In this document: in pieces, positions 7,323 to 17,818 of the stretch
Layout: each line of letters starts with the position of its first letter
How positions within the stretch are numbered: position 1 is the first letter of the stretch
Origin: G965212025 sp965215765
GTDB taxonomy: Bacteria; Pseudomonadota; Gammaproteobacteria; Poriferisulfidales; Oxydemutatoraceae
Length of the DNA stretch: 64,000 nt
Assembly (NCBI GenBank): GCA_965215765.1
Contig: OZ244118.1
Location: forward strand, 744,001-808,000
Direction of reading: 5' to 3'
Notes under the pieces: generated by a model
Seen by the model: only the letters and a program-made list of their open reading frames with translations
Told to the model about the DNA's origin: nothing
Database searches by the model: none
Made by a program: the position numbers and the translations under genes

Positions 7323-10300
7323 TTGCTTGGGGCACAGAAACTGAACAGAAACAGATATTGCTTATTGGCGGTGTTGCTACTGCTGGCACCTGGCGTGTTT
7401 TCGCAAAGCATGCCGAGCATGAAAGTTGAGTTGCGACCCGCGCAACCGAGCCCCGAAATTCGCCATGCCTGGAAAGCAGCGGTTGAAAATTATCCCTTGC
7501 GGGCAACGCAGCTTGATCTTTCCGTGCTGAGTGACAAAGAACAGGAAGAAATCCAAAGCTTGCTCAGTGACCCGATAATGACTTACGTGGGGATTGGCAG
7601 AGACACCCACTTGACTGCGGCGAATTGGGCAATGGTCGAGCGGGAAGATGGCTTTGCAATATGGCAGGCACAGATCCATTCTGCGGCAGCTTTGTCCCTG
7701 CAGGTGCGCTTTGGCGATTTTGATCTTGGGTTGGGGATGTCCGTCAAAGTGTACGGTCTCGGTGGCGGCGGCGGTACTCCGGTTGGAGAATATACGGGTC
7801 GTGGATCGGGGAACGGAGGAAAGTTCTGGTCATTGGCGGCTCCTGGTGACACGGTGGTCGTGGAATACTGGCTTCCTGCCGAGTTCAAGGTGTACCCCGA
7901 CGACTTTCCCTTCAAGGTGGAAAGAATCAGCCATAGCTTCAGGGACGAAGAAGGCAAGCTGTCTGGAGTGAATGTGAGGCACCTTGCCCCCCGACGATCC
8001 ACTTGCGGGATTCCAGATCCACCTGACTGTTCCGCAAATAGTCAGGTGGCGAAGGGCGTCGCTCTCTACAGAATCACTGACTCTAAAGGGTCTGTCAGCC
8101 AGTGTACCGGATCCTTGCTGAACAACATGCTAAGTGACGGTGCGCTTTATTTTCTCACCGCTTTTCATTGCATTGACAAGGCGGTGGATGGGTCGTCCGA
8201 AGCCAAAGGTGCATCCATTGAAGCGACGTTTCGGTTTCGTTACGATAATTGTCGATCCGCAAGCGTCAGTGGTTCAGGCGCGACATTTGTTGCCGGAAGC
8301 AAGTTTGATGTGGCGGACTGGGCACTGTTGCGCATTGATGGGGATCTGAGCGGCGGCAGCGGGGGTGATTACACCCTTCTGGGTTGGAATGCCGCAAATC
8401 TTTCAACATTTACGGGCTACTCGATTCACCACGAAAATGGTCAACGGCAAAGGCTCTCTTTACTTGAGAGCAACGGTCTTGGATATGTGGAAAGTGTTGG
8501 GACGAATAACAGAGGCAATCCTTTTTCAGTTTTTTTGCCATGCTTGGGTGCGAGCTGCTCGCATTTCAGTTTGCAACTTGAACAAAGGGCTTCTGGGGGT
8601 GCTTCAGGTGCTCCTGTTTTTTCTGATTCTGAAATTACTGAGGTCGTGGGGGTGTACACGAATGGTAATGATGTGACCTGCGCAGGTCATGCCTCCAGAT
8701 TCAGCAAGATGTACGAGGACGGGCGGGTTCAGGGAGCACTTACATACGGTGCCGATTATCTTTCGAGCACCAGTCCGGTAGTAAACTTTGATGACTCGGC
8801 TCGGCCTGACTACAACCCCGTCCCGCCAGTGATCAAAGGTGATACCGAGATTGTGGTCGGTGCGGTAAATGGCAGCACCAGTTTGGCACTGACTTTGCGT
8901 GCCGAGGCGCGCTACGCCAGCTTTTTGCGCTGGGATCTATTGGCGGATTCAAGCCCAAGTGTGACGGGAAGCAGTGTGCGTTTTCTGGTGGACAAAGGAG
9001 AGGCGGCACGTCTTGTCTACGAGGTTCCCGGGGGGATTGAAGAGCGAGATCAGTTTTCTGTGCAGGTGAGCAGTGCGGGGGGTAGCGATACGGTTACTAT
9101 AAGAGTACGACTTATTGGTGAGCTATTGCCGTTGCCGTCAGGATGCGAGGGAAGGGGGTTGGAGACGGCTCCAGGGGATGGGGCACCTGGCAATCCCTAT
9201 CGGCTGAGCTCGCTTTGCCAACTGCAGGACATCAATTCGCAACTTGACGCTCACTATCGCCTGATTGCTGATATTGATGCTTCTTCCAGCCGGGACTGGA
9301 ATGGCGGAAGCGGGTTTCTTCCTATCGCCGAAGGTGTAGGGATCTTTCAAATTTTTGAACTGGCTGATGGCGACTTGGCGTTAAGGAGCACTTATGAAAG
9401 GACTCTGTCGCAATACGCTTTTAGCGGCTCCTTTGATGGTGACGGTTTTTCCATTGATGGGCTGGTCGTGAACCGAGAAGAGGAAGAACTCGTGGGTCTG
9501 TTTTCCATCACGGATGGTGCCGCCTTCGAGAATGTGCGGCTTTTGAACTCGGAAATAAAAGGGCGCAATGGAGCTGGTGCTTTGGCAGGAGTCATGATTC
9601 GCAGCACGGTTTCCGGGTTCCATTCCAGGGGCAGCGTTGATGGGCGTTCGGATGTAGGAGGCCTTTCGGGGATCAATTGTTTCGGAAGCCTCGAAAACGG
9701 CCTGGTGTCCGGTTTGGTACAAGGGGCTGAAGATTTTGTCGGCGGTCTCGCAGGGAGTCATTTTCAGGGAACTGTGTCCGATGTTTCTGCGTACGCGCTG
9801 ACTGTTTCAGGAAGAGACTATGTGGGCGGGTTCTTCGGCCACGACAGAGACAGCACCATCAGCGAGAGTAATGCGGATATAGAGGTTTCCGGAGGCGATT
9901 ATGCCGGGGGGTTGACTGGGTGGAGCCAGGGAGGAAGGTTCAGTAAATGCTTCGCAACTGGCGCAGTCACTGGTATTAGTGCCGTTGGCGGGCTGGTGGG
10001 CTGGCTTCGCAAAAGTGACGTCAATAACAGTTACGCGACAGCTTCTGCCTCGGGAGCTGACAACGTGGGTGGCCTGGTAGGCTGGAGCAACAATGAAGGG
10101 AAAATCAGTAACACTTATGCGACCGGAGCTGCTACCGGCACTATTTGGGTGGCCAGCCTGGTTGGCGATAATGAGGGGGAAGTCAGGAACAGCTATGCAT
10201 CAGGTGTGGTCACGCCGGTAGGGAATAGTCGATACGTGGGAGGTCTCTTGGGTGAGAACAGTGACCCGGGGTTTTCGTCTGAAAGTTTCATGCGCACGTT

Positions 10301-11438
10301 GTCGCAATTGAAGTGTCCGCCAAGCCCGGGCCAGTCTTGTCTGGGCGAGAGCTCGTATGTCGGTTGGAGTGCGCGGGAGTGGGACTTTGGTGATACGAAC
10401 ACGTTGCCAACTATCCGCGCGCAGCAGCCGGCTCCCGTGATCGCGGAGGGTGACGAAACAGTGCTCGTAGTGGCTTACGGCAGTAGTAGTGGGGTGCTGA
10501 CCTTGAATGCCGAGGTGGTCGGAACTGATTTTTTGCACTGGCAATTGGTGCCTGGTTCGGGGTCAAGCGTGACGGGAAGTGGGGTGCGTTTTCCGAGGGT
10601 TCAGGGAACTGAGGTGCGTGTCGTCTATGAGGTTCCCGGGGGGATTCGGCAGGAAGATCAATTTTCTGTACAGGTGAGAGGTACAGGTGGCAGCGACGAA
10701 ATCACGATTCATGTGATGCTGGACAGGCCGCCGGTGATTAGCCGGATTTTCGGGAGAGAGGTTGACGGTGATGATGAGCTGACTGTCTACATCAGCCCCC
10801 AAACTCAAGAGGTGACTTTGCGCGCAATTGCCCTCGATGAGTCGCTTGGTACGCTGGAGTGGACGATTGCAGACATCTCCGGAAATGATGCGACAACAGC
10901 TCGCTTTTTGCTTGGCAACGCTGGGGAAAATGCAACCCAAGTTTCAGGTGTGGAGTCAGTTCTGGTGCTTTATAGGCGAGGTTCTACAGCAGTTACAAGC
11001 GGCGGTTTTGTCACTACGGTGACAGACACGCTTGGACAAACAGACTCGCTTCGGGTGCGTATGGTCGTAGATGCGACCACTCCGGTGATCGTCAACAAAG
11101 GCGTGATGACCACCACGAGGGGGAAGACACTTGAGGTGGCAATACCGTACGGCAGCGAGCAGCTAATACTGGATTTGCTTACCAGTTCGGCACGGGCGGG
11201 GCTTGTGGGGAAACAGGTCAACAGTAGCCCGACTGAAGCGCAAGCGTTGTTTCTTCCGGCTGATGGTGAAGGTGTGCTGAAGGTGCAGCTGTTGATTCAA
11301 TCAGGTGTGGGTGAGGCTGTGCTCAGGATACGAGTTAGCAACGGGTCTGCCAGCGAGGAAATCACGATACTTGTCACACGCGAGCAATTTATTCCGGTAG
11401 TGCGCTTGAAAGTGCTGCTTGGTGGCGCGACTCGATAA
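7323..11438 (+). CDS. Secreted S1 serine protease with GLUG and Ig-like domains (paralogue 1)
   Basis: A predicted exported protein of 1371 residues. Order: signal peptide (LLAVLLLLAPGVFS, cut near residue 28), pro-domain (about 45-220, with VRFGDFDLGLGMSVKVYGLGG), lysyl-endopeptidase-like S1 domain (about 225-480) with a complete triad, His282 in LTAFHC, Asp332 in DWALLRI and Ser428 in GGASGAP, one Ig-like domain (about 500-600), a GLUG beta-helix (about 610-1010) with many VGGLVG-type turns, a second Ig-like domain (about 1035-1130), and the C-terminal domain shared by all four paralogues, ending VLLGGATR. The start is uncertain: the ATG at 7309 is out of frame by one base in a G run, so TTG 7323 or CTG 7341 (behind GGGG) must serve. 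It probably cleaves proteins after basic residues outside the cell. Confidence 0.85.
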   Translation: MLGAQKLNRNRYCLLAVLLLLAPGVFSQSMPSMKVELRPAQPSPEIRHAWKAAVENYPLRATQLDLSVLSDKEQEEIQSLLSDPIMTYVGIGRDTHLTAANWAMVEREDGFAIWQAQIHSAAALSLQVRFGDFDLGLGMSVKVYGLGGGGGTPVGEYTGRGSGNGGKFWSLAAPGDTVVVEYWLPAEFKVYPDDFPFKVERISHSFRDEEGKLSGVNVRHLAPRRSTCGIPDPPDCSANSQVAKGVALYRITDSKGSVSQCTGSLLNNMLSDGALYFLTAFHCIDKAVDGSSEAKGASIEATFRFRYDNCRSASVSGSGATFVAGSKFDVADWALLRIDGDLSGGSGGDYTLLGWNAANLSTFTGYSIHHENGQRQRLSLLESNGLGYVESVGTNNRGNPFSVFLPCLGASCSHFSLQLEQRASGGASGAPVFSDSEITEVVGVYTNGNDVTCAGHASRFSKMYEDGRVQGALTYGADYLSSTSPVVNFDDSARPDYNPVPPVIKGDTEIVVGAVNGSTSLALTLRAEARYASFLRWDLLADSSPSVTGSSVRFLVDKGEAARLVYEVPGGIEERDQFSVQVSSAGGSDTVTIRVRLIGELLPLPSGCEGRGLETAPGDGAPGNPYRLSSLCQLQDINSQLDAHYRLIADIDASSSRDWNGGSGFLPIAEGVGIFQIFELADGDLALRSTYERTLSQYAFSGSFDGDGFSIDGLVVNREEEELVGLFSITDGAAFENVRLLNSEIKGRNGAGALAGVMIRSTVSGFHSRGSVDGRSDVGGLSGINCFGSLENGLVSGLVQGAEDFVGGLAGSHFQGTVSDVSAYALTVSGRDYVGGFFGHDRDSTISESNADIEVSGGDYAGGLTGWSQGGRFSKCFATGAVTGISAVGGLVGWLRKSDVNNSYATASASGADNVGGLVGWSNNEGKISNTYATGAATGTIWVASLVGDNEGEVRNSYASGVVTPVGNSRYVGGLLGENSDPGFSSESFMRTLSQLKCPPSPGQSCLGESSYVGWSAREWDFGDTNTLPTIRAQQPAPVIAEGDETVLVVAYGSSSGVLTLNAEVVGTDFLHWQLVPGSGSSVTGSGVRFPRVQGTEVRVVYEVPGGIRQEDQFSVQVRGTGGSDEITIHVMLDRPPVISRIFGREVDGDDELTVYISPQTQEVTLRAIALDESLGTLEWTIADISGNDATTARFLLGNAGENATQVSGVESVLVLYRRGSTAVTSGGFVTTVTDTLGQTDSLRVRMVVDATTPVIVNKGVMTTTRGKTLEVAIPYGSEQLILDLLTSSARAGLVGKQVNSSPTEAQALFLPADGEGVLKVQLLIQSGVGEAVLRIRVSNGSASEEITILVTREQFIPVVRLKVLLGGATR

Positions 11439-12659
11439 GAGCGAACTACGCCTGTCTCGGTAACTGATTCCTTATTTTTCCGTTTCGCTGTCCTTGTCGC
11501 CAGTACGATCAAGCCGTGTTTTTGACAATGTCGCAACCAAGTCGCAACGCCGACAAGTGCAAGGTCGTGCGTAGCAAGTTATTCCGGTAGTGCGCTTGAA
11601 AGTGCTGCTCGGTGGCGCGACTCGATGAGAGCTAACCGCGCCTGTTTCGGCAAGCAGTCCGCTATTTTTCCGTTTTGAATGAAGCTCTGTTTGTTCATGG
11701 TGCGAGTTAGCAACGGGTCTGCTAACGGGAAATCATTGTACAGGTCACGTGCGTAGCAATTTATCCGGGTGCGATTGAAAGCACACCTTGATAGTGCGAC
11801 CCGATAAGAGCGAACTACGCCTGTCTCGGCAAGCAGTCCGCTATTTTTCCGTTTTGAATGAAGCTCTGTTTGTTTATGGTGTGAGTTAGCAACGGGTCTG
11901 CCAGCGAGGAAATCACGATACTTGTCACACGCGAGCAATTCCCCCGGGTGCGCTTGAAAGTGCTGCTCGGTGGCGCGACTCGATAAGAGCTAACCGCGCC
12001 TGTTTCGGCAAGCAGTCCGCTATTTTTCCGTTTTGAATGAAGCTTTGTTTGTTCATGGTGCGAGTTAGCAACGGGTCTGCTAACGGGAAATCATTGTACA
12101 GGTCACGTGCGTAGCAATTTATCCGGGTGCGATTGAAAGCACACCTTGATAGTGCGACCCGATAAGAGCGAACTACGCCTGTCTCGGTAGCCGACTCCTT
12201 ATTTTTCCGCTTCGCTGTCTTTGTCGCCAGCACGTTCAAGCCGTGTTTTTGACAATGTCTCGGTCGAACCATAGTGCCGGACAAGTCAAGGTCGAGCGTA
12301 GCAATTTATTCCGGTAGTGCGCTTGAAAGTGCTGCTCGGTAGTGCGACTCGATAGGAAGAACCATGCCTGTCTTGGTAGCCGGCTCCTTGTTTTTTCGCT
12401 TCGCTGTCTTTGTCGCCAGTACGTTCAAGCCGTGTTTTTGACAATGCCGTAGCCAAGTTGCAGCACCGACAAGTGCGAAGTCTTGTGCTGCAATTTTTGG
12501 CAACCCTGTCGCTGTGCAGGTAGAGTGGTATGTCTTGATGAGTGGTAGCTGATGCCGGTCAGTTCTGACATGTTGTACCATCCATCAGGAAACGGCAGCT
12601 TTCCGTACGTGTGAGGCGAGAACTGCTTTGGTCTTGGCCCGGACTGCATTGGGAGTTGT
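11439..12659 (+). repeat. Spacer array of protease 3'-end copies (179/358 bp)
   Basis: This 1.2-kb spacer contains five diverged copies of the end of the upstream gene (the codons for VLLGGATR and the stop, plus about 120 bases beyond), starting near 11580, 11759, 11938, 12117 and 12305. The basic period is 179 bp. Copies 1 and 3, and copies 2 and 4, resemble each other most, so the true unit is a 358-bp dimer that was itself duplicated. The right end (12560-12659) is the leader shared with the other protease genes. Short open frames here are fragments of the repeat, not genes. Confidence 0.9.
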
Positions 12660-15600
12660 ATGTTTGAAATGCCTTGCTTGGGGGTACAGAAACTAATCAG
12701 AAGCAGATATTGCTTATTGTTGGTGCTGCTGCCGTTGGCACCTGGCGTGTTTTCGGAAAGCATGCCGGGCAAGGAAAGCGTGCCGAGCAAGGAGGTTCAA
12801 CAGAGAGATGCGCGGTCGAATTCTGAAATTCGCCATGCTTGGAAAGTAGCAGTTGATAATTATCCCTTGCGGGCAACACGGCTTGATCTTTCCGTGCTGA
12901 GCGACAAAGAACAAGAAGAAATCCAAAATAAGCTTAGTGACCCGACAAGAAGCTACGCGGCGATTGGCAGAGACGCTTACTTGACTACAGCGAATTGGGC
13001 AATCGTCAAGCGGGAAGACGGGTTTGTAGTATGGCAGGCACAGATCCATTCTGCGGCAGCTCTGTCTCTGAATGTGCGTTTTAGCGATTTTGACCTTGAG
13101 CCGGGGATGTCCGTCAAAGTATACGGTCTCAGTGGCGGCACTGATGGCCCGGTTGGGGAATATACAGGTCGTGGATTGCGGGACAGTGGAAAGTTTTGGT
13201 CATTGGCGGCTCTCGGAGACACGGTAGTCGTGGAATACTGGCTTCCTGCTGGGCGCGAAATGCTCCCCGTTGATTTTCCTTTCAAGGTGAAAAGAGTCAA
13301 CCATCGTTTTAGGGACGAAGAAGGCAAGCTGTCTGGTATGAACGCGAGACGTCTCTACCCTTTAAGTTGCGATGACTTTTTTTTCTGCTCTAACGCTCCA
13401 AACTATCCCGAGGCGAGGGGTGTCGCTAACTATATGATTGTGAATAGTGGCAGTAGCTGTTCCGGTGTCTTGTTAAATAACAAAATTGAAGGTGACTTCA
13501 CTCTCTACTTTCTCACCGCTTTTCATTGCATTGGTAGTGAGGTGGGTTCTTCCAGAGCCAATGGTGAACTCATTGAATCGGAGTTCTGGTTTTTTTATGA
13601 TGTTGTTCGGTGCACAAGAACCCAACGTCTTAAGGCTACAAATGCGAGATTTGTTGCGGGAAGCACGGCGGAAGAGGGAGACTGGGCACTGTTGCGTATT
13701 GAGGGGGAAGTGACTCCTGACATCAGTAGTGCAGGGAGCGAAGGGAGGCTTCGTTATATGGGTTGGTCTTCCGAATCTCACGAAGGGAAGCCTGGCAGAG
13801 GGGTTGAAGGTGTCATACTTCACCATCCAAGGGGCGAACCGATAAGTTTCACACGTTATGACAGCGAGGGTCTTACGGATCGTAGGAACGACAGTTTTCA
13901 TCGATGCACAGGCTCAGGATGCTCGCATTTCGAATATTCTGTAGACTACCCTGTTCGTGGCGGTTCTTCAGGCGCTCCCATTTTTTATGGGCCTGAAGGT
14001 GCTAGAAAAGTGGCGGGAGTGCATACGCATAGTTATAGAATAGAGTGCGGATATTTCGGATACGATAATACCGGGCTTGGCTCTAGGTTCAGCAGGATGT
14101 GGCAAGATGAGCGGCTACGGGGAGCACTTAGAAACGGGAAAAACTATAACATATACAATGGTTCCATTTCTGCTACGCCTGACCCCCCGGTGATCGCAGA
14201 AGGGTCGCAAGATACAGTTTCAGTGGATTATGGAGCCAGAAGCGTGAGTTTCAGCCTGAATGCCAGGGCAGATGACGCAAGTTCTCTAAGTTGGCAGTCA
14301 GTGTCCGGTTCAGGTCCCCGGCGAGGCAGTGTGCGTTTTACGGATAACACGGGTTCCAGAGCTGATATTGTTTATGAGGTTTCCGGCGGGATTCGGCAAG
14401 AAGACCAATTTTCTATACAGGTGAGGGGTGCAGGTGGTACAGATGTAATTGTTATAACGGTGGTGCCAACCATCAACCCTCCTGTGATCGCAGAGGGTGC
14501 CGAGGAGGAGTTCCGTGTGGATTATGGAGCCAGAAGCGTGAGTTTCAGCCTGAATGCCAGGGCAGATGACGCAAGTTCTCTAAGTTGGCAGTCAGTGTCC
14601 GGTTCAGGTCCCCGGCGAGGCAGTGTGCGTTTTACGGATAACACGGGTTCCAGAGCTGATATTGTTTATGAGGTTTCCGGCGGGATTCGGCAAGAAGACC
14701 AATTTTCTATACAGGTGAGGGGTGCAGGTGGTACAGATGTAATTGTTATAACGGTGGTGCCAACCATCAACCCTCCTGTGATCGCAGAGGGTGCCGAGGA
14801 GGAGTTCCGTGTGGATTATGGAGTCAGAAGCCGGAGTTTCAGCTTGAATGCCAGGGCAGATGATGCGAGTTCCCTAAGCTGGCAGCTGGTGTCCGGTTCA
14901 GGCCCTAGGCGAGGCAGTGTGCGTTTTACGGATAGAACGGGTTCCAGAGCTGATATTGTTTATGAGGTTTCCGGCGGGATTCGGCAAGAAGACCAATTTT
15001 CTATACAGGTGAGGGGTGCAGGTGGTACAGATGTAATTGTTATAACGGTGGTGCCAACCATCAACCCTCCTGTGATCGCAGAGGGTGCCGAGGAGGAGTT
15101 CCGTGTGGATTATGGAGCCAGAAGCGTGAGTTTCAGCCTGAATGCCAGGGCAGATGACGCAAGTTCTCTAAGTTGGCAGTCAGTGTCCGGTTCAGGTCCC
15201 CGGCGAGGCAGTGTGCGTTTTACGGATAACACGGGTTCCAGAGCTGATATTGTTTATGAGGTTTCCGGCGGGATTCGGCAAGAAGACCAATTTTCTATAC
15301 AGGTGAGGGGTGCAGGTGGTACAGATGTAATTGTTATAACGGTGGTGCCAACCATCAACCCTCCTGTGATCGCAGAAGGGTCGCAAGATACAGTTTCAGT
15401 GGATTATGGAGCCAGAAGCGTGAGTTTCAGCCTGAATGCCAGGGCAGATGACGCAAGTTCTCTAAGTTGGCAGTCAGTGTCCGGTTCAGATCCCCGGCGA
15501 GGCAGTGTGCGTTTTACGGATAACACGGGTTCCAGAGCTGATATTGTTTATGAGGTTTCCGGCGGGATTCGGCAAGAAGACCAATTTTCTATACAGGTGA

Positions 15601-17237
15601 GGGGTGCAGGTGGTACAGATGTAATTGTTATAACGGTGGTATCAATCATTACCAATCCTCCGGTGATAGCAGAGGGTGTCGAGGAGGAGTTTCGGGTGGA
15701 TTATGGAGTCAGAAGCCGGAGTTTCAGCTTGAATGCCAGGGCAGATGATGCAAGTTCCCTAAGCTGGCGGTTGGTGTCCGGCTCAGACCCTAGGCGAGGC
15801 AGTGTGCGTTTTACGGATGACACGGGTTCCAGAGCTAGTATTGTTTATGAGGTTTCCGGCGGGATTCGGCAAGAAGACCAATTTTCTGTACAGGTGATGG
15901 GTGGAGGTGGTACAGATGTGATTACTGTACGCGTGAACGTCGAGCCTGCGATTGTTGAGGGTGATGAGAAAGAGCTCAGCGTGGCTTATGGCAGCAACAG
16001 CGTGACGCTGATTTTGAGTGCCGGGGCGGCCAACCCCGATTCTTTGAGATGGCAGTTGTTGTCCGGTTCAGGTTCGAGTGTGCCGGGAAGCCGTGTGTAT
16101 TTTCTGAAAGGCCGGGGGGCTGAGGCGCGTGTTGTTTATGAGGTTTCCGGCGGGATTCGGCAGGAAGACCAGTTTTCTGTGCAGGTGAGTGGTAGAGGAG
16201 GCAGCGATGTGATTACCGTAAACGTGGTTGCTGCGCCTGCGATTGTTGAGGGTGGCGAGGAAGCACTCATAGTGGCTTACGGTAGTAGTAGTGGGATGCT
16301 GGACTTGAGTGCCGGGGCGGTTAACCCCGATTCTTTGAGCTGGAGTGGGGTGACAGGGCAAGGTTCGAGTGTGTCGGGAAGCCGTGTGTATTTTTTGGAA
16401 GACCGGGGAGCTGAGGCTCGTGTTGTTTATGAGGTTCCCGGAGGGATTAAAGAGAAAGACCGGTTCTCTGTGCGAGTGAGTGACACGTATGGCAGTGATG
16501 AAATTACGATCCACGTGATGCCGGACAGGGCACCGGTGATTAGCCGAGTTTTCGGGAGAGAGGTTGCCGGTGATGATGAACTGACCATCTACATCAGTCC
16601 CCAAACTCGGGAAGTGACTTCGCGCGCAATTGCCTTCGATGAGTCGCCTGACACGCTGGAGTGGACGATTGGAGGCATCCCCGTAAGTGGTGTGACAACA
16701 GCTCGCTTTTTGCTTAATGACGCTGGGGAAAATGCAACCCAAGTTTCAGGTACGGGGTCAGTTCGGGTGCTTTATAGGCGAGGTTCTACGGCGATAAAAA
16801 GCAGCAGTGCTGTCATTACGGTGACAGACAGATTAGGGCAATCTGACTCGTTTGTGTTGCGCTTTGTTGAGGATGAGACTGCTCCAGAGATCGTCAACGA
16901 AGGCGTGATGACCACCACGAGGGGGAAGACACTGGAAGTGACAATACCGTACGACAGCGAGCAACTAATACTGGATTTGTTTACCAGTTCGGCACGGGCG
17001 GGGCTCAAGGGGAAACAGGTCAGCAGTACCCCGACTGAAGCGCAGGCGTCGTCTCTTCCGGCTGATGGTGAAGGTGTGTTGAAGGTGCTGCTATCGATTC
17101 AATCAGGTGTGGATGAAGCCGAGTTCAGGATACGAGTTAGCAACGGTTCTGCCAGCGAGGAAATAAAGATACGGGTCGAACGCGAGCAAGTTATTCCGGT
17201 GCGCTTGAAAGTGCTGCTCGGTGGCGCGACCCGATAA
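12660..17237 (+). CDS. Secreted S1 serine protease with tandem Ig-like repeats (paralogue 2)
   Basis: This 1525-residue paralogue starts at an ATG with GGGAG four bases upstream; the G run behind it keeps the frame, unlike in paralogues 1 and 3. Order: signal peptide (LLLVLLPLAPGVFS), pro-domain, S1 domain with a full triad (His289 in LTAFHC, Asp341 in DWALLRI, Ser437 in GGSSGAP), then at least eight Ig-like domains from about residue 511 to 1285, and the shared C-terminal domain from VISRVFGREV to VLLGGATR. It has no GLUG region: the position occupied by the beta-helix in paralogues 1 and 3 is filled by extra Ig-like repeats. Five of these are 98 residues each and almost identical in DNA. 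The role is probably extracellular proteolysis with the repeats as stalk or adhesive part; the substrate is unknown. Confidence 0.85.
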   Translation: MFEMPCLGVQKLIRSRYCLLLVLLPLAPGVFSESMPGKESVPSKEVQQRDARSNSEIRHAWKVAVDNYPLRATRLDLSVLSDKEQEEIQNKLSDPTRSYAAIGRDAYLTTANWAIVKREDGFVVWQAQIHSAAALSLNVRFSDFDLEPGMSVKVYGLSGGTDGPVGEYTGRGLRDSGKFWSLAALGDTVVVEYWLPAGREMLPVDFPFKVKRVNHRFRDEEGKLSGMNARRLYPLSCDDFFFCSNAPNYPEARGVANYMIVNSGSSCSGVLLNNKIEGDFTLYFLTAFHCIGSEVGSSRANGELIESEFWFFYDVVRCTRTQRLKATNARFVAGSTAEEGDWALLRIEGEVTPDISSAGSEGRLRYMGWSSESHEGKPGRGVEGVILHHPRGEPISFTRYDSEGLTDRRNDSFHRCTGSGCSHFEYSVDYPVRGGSSGAPIFYGPEGARKVAGVHTHSYRIECGYFGYDNTGLGSRFSRMWQDERLRGALRNGKNYNIYNGSISATPDPPVIAEGSQDTVSVDYGARSVSFSLNARADDASSLSWQSVSGSGPRRGSVRFTDNTGSRADIVYEVSGGIRQEDQFSIQVRGAGGTDVIVITVVPTINPPVIAEGAEEEFRVDYGARSVSFSLNARADDASSLSWQSVSGSGPRRGSVRFTDNTGSRADIVYEVSGGIRQEDQFSIQVRGAGGTDVIVITVVPTINPPVIAEGAEEEFRVDYGVRSRSFSLNARADDASSLSWQLVSGSGPRRGSVRFTDRTGSRADIVYEVSGGIRQEDQFSIQVRGAGGTDVIVITVVPTINPPVIAEGAEEEFRVDYGARSVSFSLNARADDASSLSWQSVSGSGPRRGSVRFTDNTGSRADIVYEVSGGIRQEDQFSIQVRGAGGTDVIVITVVPTINPPVIAEGSQDTVSVDYGARSVSFSLNARADDASSLSWQSVSGSDPRRGSVRFTDNTGSRADIVYEVSGGIRQEDQFSIQVRGAGGTDVIVITVVSIITNPPVIAEGVEEEFRVDYGVRSRSFSLNARADDASSLSWRLVSGSDPRRGSVRFTDDTGSRASIVYEVSGGIRQEDQFSVQVMGGGGTDVITVRVNVEPAIVEGDEKELSVAYGSNSVTLILSAGAANPDSLRWQLLSGSGSSVPGSRVYFLKGRGAEARVVYEVSGGIRQEDQFSVQVSGRGGSDVITVNVVAAPAIVEGGEEALIVAYGSSSGMLDLSAGAVNPDSLSWSGVTGQGSSVSGSRVYFLEDRGAEARVVYEVPGGIKEKDRFSVRVSDTYGSDEITIHVMPDRAPVISRVFGREVAGDDELTIYISPQTREVTSRAIAFDESPDTLEWTIGGIPVSGVTTARFLLNDAGENATQVSGTGSVRVLYRRGSTAIKSSSAVITVTDRLGQSDSFVLRFVEDETAPEIVNEGVMTTTRGKTLEVTIPYDSEQLILDLFTSSARAGLKGKQVSSTPTEAQASSLPADGEGVLKVLLSIQSGVDEAEFRIRVSNGSASEEIKIRVEREQVIPVRLKVLLGGATR
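14190..15956 (+). repeat. Six in-frame Ig-like repeats, 294/297 bp each
   Basis: Units begin at 14190, 14484, 14778, 15072, 15366 and 15663. Units 1, 2, 4 and 5 are essentially identical over their central 230 bases (unit 5 differs at one visible base, GATCCC for GGTCCC). Unit 3 is a mosaic: its first half matches unit 6 and its second half matches the others. Each unit encodes one domain running from PPVIAEG through SFSLNARADD and RGSVRFTD to VYEVSGGIRQEDQFS. The period is a multiple of three, so copy number can change without loss of frame. Confidence 0.95.
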
Positions 17238-17818
17238 GAGCGAACCACGCCTGTCTTGGCGAGCAGTCCGCTATTTTTCCGCTTTGAATGAAGCTCAGTT
17301 CGTTCGTGGTGAGAGTTAGCAATGGGTCTGCTAACGAGGGAATCATGATACGGGTCGAACGCGAGCAAGTTATTCCGGTGCGCTTGAAAGTGCTGCTCGG
17401 TGGCGCGACTCGATAAGAGCGAACTACTCCTGTCTTGGTAGCCGACTCCTTATTTTTCTGCTTTGAATGAAGCCTCGTTCGTGATGCGAGTTGGTAATGG
17501 GTCTGCCTGCTTCGCTGTCCTTGGTGCCGACATGATCAAGCTGTGTTTTTGACAATGTCTCGGTCGAACCATAGTGCCGGTTAAGTGTGAAGTCGTGCGT
17601 AGCAATTTTCTGCAACTCTACTACTGAGTAGGTCGTGTGGTGCACCTGATTTTGGGTAGCGGTGACACAAGTTACCTTGGTGCGTTGTACCATCCACAGG
17701 GAAACGACAGCTTTCCGTACGTGTGTGGCGAGAGCCGTTTTGCGCTGTACGGCATCAAGGTTGGAACGTCTGACTTAAGATGTCGTGTTTTTAGTGCTTT
17801 GATTGGGGGGCGCAGAAA
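17238..17818 (+). repeat. Spacer with a protease 3'-end copy and shared leader
   Basis: The first 190 bases behind paralogue 2 are repeated: a second VLLGGATR-stop segment lies at about 17365-17420, followed by the same downstream sequence (AAGAGCGAACTAC, then TTATTTTTC). From about 17520 the sequence matches the right parts of the other protease spacers (GTGTTTTTGACAATGTCTCG), and from about 17690 it matches their leaders (CCATCCACAGGGAAACGACA). No independent gene is supported. Confidence 0.85.
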
